Assembly (NCBI GenBank): GCA_902618245.1
Contig: CACMZR010000002.1
Location: forward strand, 124,001 to 188,000
Direction: 5' to 3'
DNA from: an uncultured Bacteroidota bacterium
Lineage (GTDB): Bacteria > Bacteroidota > Bacteroidia > Flavobacteriales > Flavobacteriaceae
DNA: 64,000 nt
Under the pieces are notes generated by a model. That model searched no databases, was not told the origin of the DNA, and worked only from the letters and a program-made list of their open reading frames with translations. Made by a program: the position numbers and the translations under genes. Of the stretch, positions 58,344 through 64,000 are shown one piece after another; within the stretch, counting starts at the first letter, position 1, and each line of letters begins with the position of its first letter.

Positions 58344-58697
58344 ATGAAAACAAAAAGAGATTTTTGGAGATTAATAGGTTTATCTTATTTACTAATATTT
58401 TCTGGGATTATTCTTCTTTATATTATTGAAGAAAACACCCCATTTGAAATTTTCTTGTTAATTGGGGTTATTGTTTTAGAGGTTTCTGGCTTAATTACAA
58501 TTGTAAAAGCTCTGAAGATATTTCGCTCTTTAGAAGATAAATCAGTATATCCAAAACAACTTGACTTTTTAAATAGGACAGCTGTAAAATTACATTCTGA
58601 TAGGAAAAAATCAAATTTAGCGGTTGGAACTGCTATTATTGTTGGTATTTTAATTGGTATTCTTGGCGCACTTTACAAAGAGGGATTACTATTGTAA
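58344..58697 (+). CDS. small three-span membrane protein
   Basis: 117 aa. LIGLSYLLIFSGIILLYII, then IFLLIGVIVLEVSGLITIVK and LAVGTAIIVGILIGILGALY are hydrophobic. Between the second and third lies a basic loop (LNRTAVKLHSDRKKS). The only array gene without a signal peptide. The leader ACCATAAATCAATGTT is a variant of the shared one. Function unknown. Confidence 0.6.
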   Translation: MKTKRDFWRLIGLSYLLIFSGIILLYIIEENTPFEIFLLIGVIVLEVSGLITIVKALKIFRSLEDKSVYPKQLDFLNRTAVKLHSDRKKSNLAVGTAIIVGILIGILGALYKEGLLL

Positions 58698-58707
58698 AAT
58701 TTTCGAC

Positions 58708-58760
58708 TTAAATCATCGGCATATCCTCTTCATTAAGTTCAGAGAGTAATTTGTATATTG
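58708..58760 (+). repeat. array element copy 6, upstream of the 58789 gene
   Basis: TTAAATCATCGGCATATCC, then TCTTCATTAAGTTCAGAGAG and TAATTTGTATATTG. Leader AACCATAAATTTAATTCAAATG. Confidence 0.85.
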
Positions 58761-58788
58761 TTAAATTTTAACCATAAATTTAATTCAA

Positions 58789-59772
58789 ATGAAATATTAT
58801 ATCTTAATTATTTCACTATTGCCGTTTTACTATTGTAATTCTCAAAATGTTTCTCCTGAAAAGAAAATTTATAACAAATTATTTGAGAAAGTTTCAAACG
58901 AGGGGAAATGGGGAGATAAGGACAAAAGAGGGACAGTAAACTATATAGATAATAATAAAATCTTAAGTGCTTTGAAACTACCTAAAAAAGGAATTTCTGT
59001 CTCATTATCATTTGATATTACTCAAGACTCCACTCAAATTAATCATTCTGATTTTGATGAAGTCACTAAATATGATCATCAAGCATCATCTCTTGAGTTT
59101 AGGGGCTATGATTGGGCTCTTGATAATTACAGCATTTCATATCACGGGTTCACTGTTTCCCATATGGATGGATTAGCTCATTTAGGCCAGGGAGGTAAAC
59201 TATATAACGGTTATGATGCTTCAAATATTACTCAACAAGGATTTGAGGAACTAGGTATTGAAGCTTTTAACGGAGGCATTATTTCTAAGGGGGTTTTAAT
59301 AGATATTCCATTACTATATGGCAAAGAGTATCTAGATGCAGGAACAAAAATTACAACAGAAGACATTTTAAAATTTGAAGAAAAATATAATGTTAAGATA
59401 GAAAAAGGAGATGTTGTTATTGTAAGAACCGGAAGATGGTTTGAAAAAAGTGTCAAAGGAGATTCAGACTATTCAAAATTAAGTGCAGGTGTTGATTATA
59501 AAATTGCACTACTATTAGACGAACGTGAAGTCTCAGTTTTAGGTTCAGATGGAACAAATGACGCTCAACCCTCAGGAATACCAGAAGAAGGAAGTCCAGT
59601 TCATAAATTAACACTGGTTTCTATGGGGATGCCTTTATTAGACAATTTAAATTTAGAACCAATTTCGAAAGAGGCTATAAAACAAAATAAATGGGAATTT
59701 TTTATATCAATTCAACCATTAAGGTTTAAAGGGGGAACCGGTTCACCAGTTAATGCTATCGCAATATTCTAA
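58789..59772 (+). CDS. secreted cyclase-family (kynurenine-formamidase-like) hydrolase
   Basis: 327 aa. Signal LIISLLPFYYCNSQ. SLSFDITQDSTQINHSDFDE is followed by YSISYHGFTVSHMDGLAHLG: H-x-x-x-x-x-x-H-x-D-x-x-x-H, the metal-binding pattern of the PF04199 cyclase/formamidase family. GDVVIVRTGRWF and NDAQPSGIPEEGSPVHKLTL follow. Members hydrolyse N-formyl or ring amide and lactone bonds, for instance N-formylkynurenine or polyketide intermediates. An exported version implies an extracellular substrate. The array element begins in its TAA stop codon. Confidence 0.85.
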   Translation: MKYYILIISLLPFYYCNSQNVSPEKKIYNKLFEKVSNEGKWGDKDKRGTVNYIDNNKILSALKLPKKGISVSLSFDITQDSTQINHSDFDEVTKYDHQASSLEFRGYDWALDNYSISYHGFTVSHMDGLAHLGQGGKLYNGYDASNITQQGFEELGIEAFNGGIISKGVLIDIPLLYGKEYLDAGTKITTEDILKFEEKYNVKIEKGDVVIVRTGRWFEKSVKGDSDYSKLSAGVDYKIALLLDEREVSVLGSDGTNDAQPSGIPEEGSPVHKLTLVSMGMPLLDNLNLEPISKEAIKQNKWEFFISIQPLRFKGGTGSPVNAIAIF

Positions 59773-59805
59773 ATCATCGGCATATCCTCCACATTAGGTT
59801 CAGAA
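59770..59805 (+). repeat. array element copy 7, truncated, upstream of the 59861 gene
   Basis: TAAATCATCGGCATATCCTC, then CACATTAGGTTCAGAAAG. The promoter half (TTTGTATATT) is missing and the sequence continues with unrelated bases. It begins in the stop codon of the 58789 gene. Confidence 0.75.
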
Positions 59806-59860
59806 AGAAAAACACGGAGTAGTGATATTTTAGATATCTTAACTAACTAATACCAACAAA

Positions 59861-60331
59861 ATGAAAAAGCTACTTCTTATTTTATTATTTGTTCCCATAG
59901 TTGCTTTTGGGCAAGCCGAGGAATTAAAAGAAACGTTAATTAAAAAAAGTATAAAATGGACTGAGGTTGCATCAACAGGCAGAAACTATGAAGAGGCAAA
60001 AAAATTTCTAATACCAAATATGGATTCCTCAACCTTTTCATCAAATGGAACTCAATTAAGGACATATGATGAGAAATATTTTCAAACACCAGTAAAGTAT
60101 AAATGGGTAAGTTTTGAAACAAATAACCACACAGTTCAAGTTTCTCCAAATGGTTATACTGCGGTAGTAACATTTAATGTTGATGGGAGTTATATTTTTG
60201 ACGGAAATAAAACACCCTATGCTGTAAGAGCCTCTTTTGTTTGGACAAAAGTAGACGGTCTGTGGAAAAAAATCCATTCTCACTGGTCACCAAGAAAAGG
60301 TGCTGTTGGTATCCCAATAGAGGACAGATAA
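59861..60331 (+). CDS. secreted NTF2-like protein
   Basis: 156 aa. Signal LLLILLFVPIVAFGQ. KSIKWTEVASTGRNYEEAKK is the opening helix, then IPNMDSSTFSSNGTQLRTYD, TAVVTFNVDGSYIFDGNKTP and ASFVWTKVDGLWKKIHSHWS complete the SnoaL/DUF4440-like cone. The final FxWTKxxGxWKIxHxHxS motif is typical of that group. No repeat-derived promoter lies directly upstream because its element copy is truncated. The next gene follows after 51 bases. Confidence 0.75.
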   Translation: MKKLLLILLFVPIVAFGQAEELKETLIKKSIKWTEVASTGRNYEEAKKFLIPNMDSSTFSSNGTQLRTYDEKYFQTPVKYKWVSFETNNHTVQVSPNGYTAVVTFNVDGSYIFDGNKTPYAVRASFVWTKVDGLWKKIHSHWSPRKGAVGIPIEDR

Positions 60332-60382
60332 ATATTCTCAAGTTTTTTATATTAGCAGCTTATTAATCATAAATCAATTAAA

Positions 60383-61114
60383 ATGAAAAAAATATTTCTA
60401 CTAGCAATTTCTTTATTCACGATGTCAATATATGGTCAAGCCAAATTATATGATAATGTTTTCATAAAAGCTGAAAATATTTATGAATATGATCAATTTG
60501 TTAAGGAACATTATGCCAAAATTCATAACGAAAGAGTCAAAAATGGAATGTTACTTCAATGGGATGTATGGAAAGTTGTTGATACCCCACAAGAGGACTT
60601 TACTCATATGGTGACTTACATTTATGACATTAAAAAATATCCAAATGAGGCCACACCTTATGAAATGGTCGGAATGACAAATCTCCAGTGGGCTACAATT
60701 CAAGAAGAAGTAAATCAAATGAGAGATCGAGTGGCACAAGTTAAATGGATTGATTTAGGGTCAGCTAGAAAAAAAGGAGTAGACTACCTTCCAGAAATTA
60801 TGGTATTAAATATGATGAAAGTAGTAAATGGTAAAGCTGGTAGTTACGAAAAAGAAGAAATTAAAAGAACAAAATCTATCAGTAATAATTCAAACAAAGT
60901 TGGATGGAACTTCCATAGAAGAATTGGCGAATACGGGAGTGACGTTTATTTTACACACGCCACAATTGACTGGTATGATAGCTATAAAAATTATTTAAGC
61001 GGATGGTTTGGTGATTCATCTGATAGTAACGGACAAGGATTTAATTGGGATAGTTTAAGAGAACTTAAAAAAATGGTAGTTATGGAAAAACTAATTAGTT
61101 CAACTGATAAATAA
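60383..61114 (+). CDS. secreted tandem-barrel-like protein, family member 7
   Basis: 243 aa. Signal IFLLAISLFTMSIYGQ. First half: KLYDNVFIKAENIYEYDQFV, LLQWDVWKVVDTPQ, FTHMVTYIYD. Second half: EIMVLNMMKVVNGKAGSYEK, KVGWNFHRRIGEY, YFTHATIDWYDS. The layout (strand, helix, W-x-(V/F)-(W/H)-(K/R), then FTH-M/A strand) is that of the other members. Only the leader AATCATAAATCAATTAAA precedes it, not the full element, so it may be read with the 59861 gene. It ends in a strong terminator. Confidence 0.6.
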   Translation: MKKIFLLAISLFTMSIYGQAKLYDNVFIKAENIYEYDQFVKEHYAKIHNERVKNGMLLQWDVWKVVDTPQEDFTHMVTYIYDIKKYPNEATPYEMVGMTNLQWATIQEEVNQMRDRVAQVKWIDLGSARKKGVDYLPEIMVLNMMKVVNGKAGSYEKEEIKRTKSISNNSNKVGWNFHRRIGEYGSDVYFTHATIDWYDSYKNYLSGWFGDSSDSNGQGFNWDSLRELKKMVVMEKLISSTDK

Positions 61115-61121
61115 TTTTAAC

Positions 61122-61147
61122 ACCCTCCCAAGTGGAGGGTTTTTTTA
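61122..61147 (+). terminator. terminator after the 60383 gene
   Basis: ACCCTCC (61122-61128) and GGAGGGT (61134-61140) pair around CAAGT, followed by six T. Confidence 0.85.
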
Positions 61148-61150
61148 TAT

Positions 61151-61197
61151 TATCGGCATATCCTCTTCATTAAATTCAGGGACTAATTTGTATATTT
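61151..61197 (+). repeat. array element copy 8, upstream of the 61224 gene
   Basis: TATCGGCATATCCTCTTC, then ATTAAATTCAGGGAC and TAATTTGTATATTTA. It follows the terminator without a gap. Confidence 0.8.
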
Positions 61198-61223
61198 AAA
61201 TTATTAATCATAAACCAATTAAA

Positions 61224-61748
61224 ATGAAAAAAATATTATTAACACTCATAATGTTTGCATCTTGTGGTCAACAGCAAGTCGTTAAAAATTCTGTGAACGG
61301 ATTTATTTCAGGAACCGAATCAAAAGCTAAAATAGGTTCACAAGATGCAGTAGAAATATTCAAAAAATTAGATAATGCGTGGGCTAAACTTGATTATGAA
61401 TTAATTAAGACTTTTATAGCTAATGAAGCAACATTAAGTTTTCATGATGGATATGTAGCAAAAACACCACAAGAATTTGTTGATAAAATCAAATCTGAAG
61501 TTGCAAGGGTTGAATCTGAGGGAAGTTCTTATGAATGGATTACCAATTTCGCTTTTGCAGTTGCAGCAACAGATGATGGATCAGATGAAAATAATTTGGA
61601 TACAGGTGATTGGGTGCATGCACAATTCACATCGAAAAATACAAATCCCGATTCAAAAATTGATTCTGAAATTTTTTACGAATATTACCATATAGTTGAA
61701 GGTAAGGTAGTTTCATGGAATTCATTTAGAAAAATTATTAATAAATAA
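61224..61748 (+). CDS. secreted NTF2-like lipoprotein
   Basis: 174 aa. Lipoprotein signal LTLIMFASCGQQQ. DAVEIFKKLDNAWAKLDYEL is the SnoaL-type first helix, IKTFIANEATLSFHDGYVAK the following strands, then FVDKIKSEVARVES, IDSEIFYEYYHIVEGKVVSW and NSFRKI. The last portion, YHIVEGKVVSWNSF, is typical of NTF2-like proteins at the end of the cone. The leader AATCATAAACCAATTAAA differs at one base from the consensus. A weak terminator follows. Confidence 0.65.
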   Translation: MKKILLTLIMFASCGQQQVVKNSVNGFISGTESKAKIGSQDAVEIFKKLDNAWAKLDYELIKTFIANEATLSFHDGYVAKTPQEFVDKIKSEVARVESEGSSYEWITNFAFAVAATDDGSDENNLDTGDWVHAQFTSKNTNPDSKIDSEIFYEYYHIVEGKVVSWNSFRKIINK

Positions 61749-61787
61749 TATTTCCATTATTACTTTTAATAGCAAATTATATTTACA

Positions 61788-61812
61788 ATCCCTTCCAAGC
61801 GGAGAGTTTTTT
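61788..61812 (+). terminator. weak terminator after the 61224 gene
   Basis: CTTCC and GGAGAG pair partly (CCCTTCCAAGCGGAGAG), followed by six T. Confidence 0.5.
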
Positions 61813-61813
61813 A

Positions 61814-61863
61814 TATCATCGGCATATCCTCTACATTAAGTTAATGGTGCAATTTGTATATTG
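61814..61863 (+). repeat. array element copy 9, upstream of the 61891 gene
   Basis: ATATCATCGGCATATCC, then TCTACATTAAGTTAATGG and TGCAATTTGTATATTG. Confidence 0.8.
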
Positions 61864-61890
61864 TACTTTATTAACCATAAACTAAATAAA

Positions 61891-63138
61891 TTGAGATTAG
61901 CACTTACGTCTTTACTGTTGTTTTCAACTATATCATTTTCTCAAAAACTTAGTGTAGTAGAAAATCCAGAATTATATGGGGTATCCAAAAGTAGATTAAA
62001 AACCCTTAACTATGTTCTCCACAAATTTGTAGATGAAAAAAAAATTAGTGGAATTCAAACTGCGATATTTAGAAAAGGAGCACTTGTTCACTTTGATACA
62101 TATGGATATTCCGATATTGAAACAAAAAAACCTTTAAAAACAAACAGTATTTTTCGTTTAGCATCAATGACAAAACCAATTGTTTCAGTGGCATTAATGA
62201 CACTTTATGAAGAAGGTAAATTTCATTTGGATGACCCTTTAGAAAAATATATTCCCTGGTTCAAAAACCCAATAATTATGGATTCTAGTGGAGAATTATA
62301 TCCCGCTAAAAATAAAATAAGAATAATTGATTTACTAAGACATACATCAGGAATTGGAAGCGAAAGCGGAATAGGTTATATAAATTCATTATACAGAAAT
62401 ATAAATAGGAAAGAACAGCCAAATAATGAAACATTGGTTAAAAAAATTTCGGAGCTACCCCTATATTTTGAGCCAGGTAAAAAATGGAAATATGGGTTGT
62501 CAACTACCGTTTGTGGTTATCTAATTGAAGTATTATCAAAAAAATCTCTTGATGAATTCTTAAAAGAAAGGATATTTACTCCATTAGGAATGAAAGATAC
62601 TTTTTTCGAAGTAAAATCAAACAAATATGATAGGTTTGTAACATCTTATACGATTGATGAAAATCAAGTATTGAAGGTTTTAGACCATCCATCAAACAGT
62701 TTTTGGACAAAAAAAGTTACTCTATTCAGAGGAGGAGGGGGTCTTGTGTCTACAACAAAAGACTATCTTATTTTTTCTCAAATGTTATTAAACAATGGAA
62801 AGTATAATAATACAAGACTGCTTGGGCGAAAAACAATTGAATTAATGACATCTGATCATACTATATCTACACCTAACTTTGATGGTAAAGGTCTTTTGTC
62901 TATACCTAATTTTGGGAAAGGATTTGGTTTAGGATTTTCAGTTGTCACAAATCCTGCTGAAACAAAAATGTTAAATTCACGGGGGACATTTGGTTGGGGT
63001 GGCGCCTTTGGTACTTATTTTCAGATAGACCCTAAAGAACAATTAATTTATATAATGATGATCCAAAGGAGACCATATAATGAATTAAAACTCAGAGAAT
63101 ATTTTCAAAACTTAGTTTATCAGTCACTAATAGATTAA
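61891..63138 (+). CDS. secreted serine hydrolase, class C beta-lactamase type
   Basis: 415 aa. TTG 61891 is the start: it stands exactly where ATG stands after the leader in other cassettes (AACCATAAACTAAATAAA), and signal RLALTSLLLFSTISFSQ follows. SIFRLASMTKPIVSVALMTL carries the catalytic SxxK (S-M-T-K), LLRHTSGIGSESG the LLxHTSG block, KWKYGLSTTVCGYLIEVLS the Y-x-x-x block, and FRGGGGLVSTTKDYLIFSQM the late glycine block. Probably an esterase or D-peptidase. A second enzyme of this class lies at 55607. Confidence 0.87.
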   Translation: MRLALTSLLLFSTISFSQKLSVVENPELYGVSKSRLKTLNYVLHKFVDEKKISGIQTAIFRKGALVHFDTYGYSDIETKKPLKTNSIFRLASMTKPIVSVALMTLYEEGKFHLDDPLEKYIPWFKNPIIMDSSGELYPAKNKIRIIDLLRHTSGIGSESGIGYINSLYRNINRKEQPNNETLVKKISELPLYFEPGKKWKYGLSTTVCGYLIEVLSKKSLDEFLKERIFTPLGMKDTFFEVKSNKYDRFVTSYTIDENQVLKVLDHPSNSFWTKKVTLFRGGGGLVSTTKDYLIFSQMLLNNGKYNNTRLLGRKTIELMTSDHTISTPNFDGKGLLSIPNFGKGFGLGFSVVTNPAETKMLNSRGTFGWGGAFGTYFQIDPKEQLIYIMMIQRRPYNELKLREYFQNLVYQSLID

Positions 63139-63154
63139 TTTATAATAATTTAAC

Positions 63155-63205
63155 AAATCATCGGTAAATCCTCTTCATTAAGTTTGGAGAGTAATTTCTA
63201 TATTA
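63155..63205 (+). repeat. array element copy 10, upstream of the 63233 gene
   Basis: AAATCATCGGTAAATCCTC, then TTCATTAAGTTTGGAGAG and TAATTTCTATATTA. Two bases differ from the consensus in conserved positions, GCAT to GTAA, and TTTG to TTTC in the promoter core. Confidence 0.75.
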
Positions 63206-63232
63206 ATACTCATAAATTATAAATCAATTGAA

Positions 63233-64000
63233 ATGAAAAACATAAAACTTACTATCCTTCTTGCATTATTTCATTTAGCTAGTTATTCTCAAAAACCTAA
63301 CTTTTCTGTTTACAATAATCAGATAAATTTGCTAAAACAAGAAGTAAAGTATTTCAAAATTGAAAAAATTAATAACAAATTCTATATGCTTTTAGGTGGT
63401 GGTGGAAATGTAGGCGTTTTTATTAGTGATGAGGAGGTTATTTTAATTGATAATAAATATGAAATCTTAGAGGATGTTCTTATGGCTTCTTTAAGAGAAA
63501 TTACCGATAAACCTATCAAATATATAATTAACACTCATTTTCATCACGACCATTCTGATGGTAACAGAGCATTTGGCAAACAAGGAATCCCGATTATATC
63601 TCATCAAAATGCTAAAAAAAGAATGATGGAAGATATCGAACTTTATGGGGGGATATATAGTTCTATTAAAGATTTTATCCAGCCAAAATACGATAGAACA
63701 TCATTGCCTGTATTTACCTATGAAAGTAAAATGAGTATAAGTCAAGGAAATGAAGAAATTGAATTATATAATTTTGGAAAAGCTCACACAGATGGAGATA
63801 GTGTTGTAGTGTTTAAAAACAATAATATTATTCATACAGGTGACGCATTTGTAAGGTATGGATATCCATACGTAGATTTAAATAACGGAGGTTCAATAAA
63901 AGGATTAATTGACTTTTTGGGAACATTAGAACTATTATGTGATGATAATACTATTATAATTCCTGGACACGGTGGATTAAGTAAAAAAGAGGATGTGACA
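63233..64000 (+). CDS. secreted metallo-beta-lactamase-fold hydrolase, cut by window edge
   Basis: 256 codons are seen, open to the window end. Signal peptide (LTILLALFHLASYSQ). NTHFHHDHSDGNRAFGKQGI supplies the HxHxDH metal motif, ELYNFGKAHTDGDSVVVF the third histidine, HTGDAFVRYG the bridging aspartate and IIPGHGGLS a further histidine. This arrangement is that of B3-like or flavoprotein-type MBL hydrolases with broad ester, lactone and amide activity. Start at ATG 63233 follows the leader AATTATAAATCAATTGAA. It is preceded by the last array element copy. Confidence 0.87.
   Translation, partial: MKNIKLTILLALFHLASYSQKPNFSVYNNQINLLKQEVKYFKIEKINNKFYMLLGGGGNVGVFISDEEVILIDNKYEILEDVLMASLREITDKPIKYIINTHFHHDHSDGNRAFGKQGIPIISHQNAKKRMMEDIELYGGIYSSIKDFIQPKYDRTSLPVFTYESKMSISQGNEEIELYNFGKAHTDGDSVVVFKNNNIIHTGDAFVRYGYPYVDLNNGGSIKGLIDFLGTLELLCDDNTIIIPGHGGLSKKEDVT

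Noticed and set aside
56793-63205. On the minus strand several array elements read as a conserved peptide tail ending ELNEEDMPMI and a stop.
   Set aside because: Some copies (58270, 61814) have indels or stops that break this frame while the DNA stays similar, so conservation is at the DNA level. An origin from a gene's 3' end cannot be excluded.
52431-63205. Integron cassette array with attC sites.
   Set aside because: The elements have no attC-type inverted core sites or imperfect hairpin, contain a promoter, and no integron integrase is present.
52431-63205. CRISPR array.
   Set aside because: Spacing is 0.4-2 kb, the units between are genes, and no cas genes are found.

Overview
The window is AT-rich DNA from a member of the Bacteroidota, most likely a marine member of the Flavobacteriia. 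The signs are leaders without Shine-Dalgarno sequences, TAnnTTTG-type promoter boxes, many Sec- and lipoprotein-type secreted proteins, GH3/GH16/GH109 glycoside hydrolases, a sulfatase and SusC/TonB-type receptor debris. I see no rRNA, CRISPR array, complete insertion sequence or intact integrase. One tRNA, tRNA-Ala(GGC), lies at 52347-52420.

Left part (1-11.7 kb). Housekeeping genes come first: pdxA (cut by the window edge), ribE and a CPA1 Na+/H+ antiporter. A short promoter-to-terminator unit follows, whose 20-codon ORF has an unusually perfect Shine-Dalgarno sequence, and then a 2OG-Fe(II) oxygenase. A minus-strand operon (10962 to 4032) encodes a Tat-exported GH109-type oxidoreductase/glycosidase, a GHMP sugar kinase, a nucleotidyltransferase, a serine hydrolase and a large secreted TIM-barrel protein. 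It looks like a sugar-salvage unit.

Middle part (11.7-38 kb). A plus-strand block resembles modules typical of Planctomycetes: a PSD1/DUF1553 cytochrome, a DUF1501 Tat protein, an NHL-type propeller and a second membrane cytochrome with leucine-rich repeats. It is followed by a secreted PIG-L deacetylase, a secreted Gfo/Idh protein, gluconokinase, 6-phosphogluconate dehydrogenase and a sulfatase. Next come an FAD oxidoreductase, a GH3/GH16 pair suggestive of beta-glucan (laminarin) use, an inositol-dehydrogenase-like protein, the deletion scar of an outer-membrane receptor gene, an acyltransferase-SGNH hydrolase fusion and a GH71/99-like lipoprotein.

Right part (38-64 kb). This is the most unusual region. 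It holds seven members of a divergent family of about 225-260 aa secreted proteins that look like tandem dimeric alpha/beta-barrel domains. They are interspersed with secreted NTF2-like proteins, a DUF3237 protein, a cyclase-family hydrolase, two class-C-type serine hydrolases and a metallo-beta-lactamase-fold hydrolase. Most carry the same promoter-leader cassette (TTTGTATATT core, then ATAAATCAATTAAAATG). Right of the tRNA the genes are all on the plus strand, mostly single-gene units, and most are preceded by a conserved element of about 50 bp starting ATCATCGGCATATCC, which I count about eleven times. In three cases the element begins inside the stop codon of the preceding gene. This repeat-delimited cassette array beside a tRNA is the best candidate for an undescribed system. 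Its function is unknown; the protein content suggests extracytoplasmic small-molecule binding or modification.
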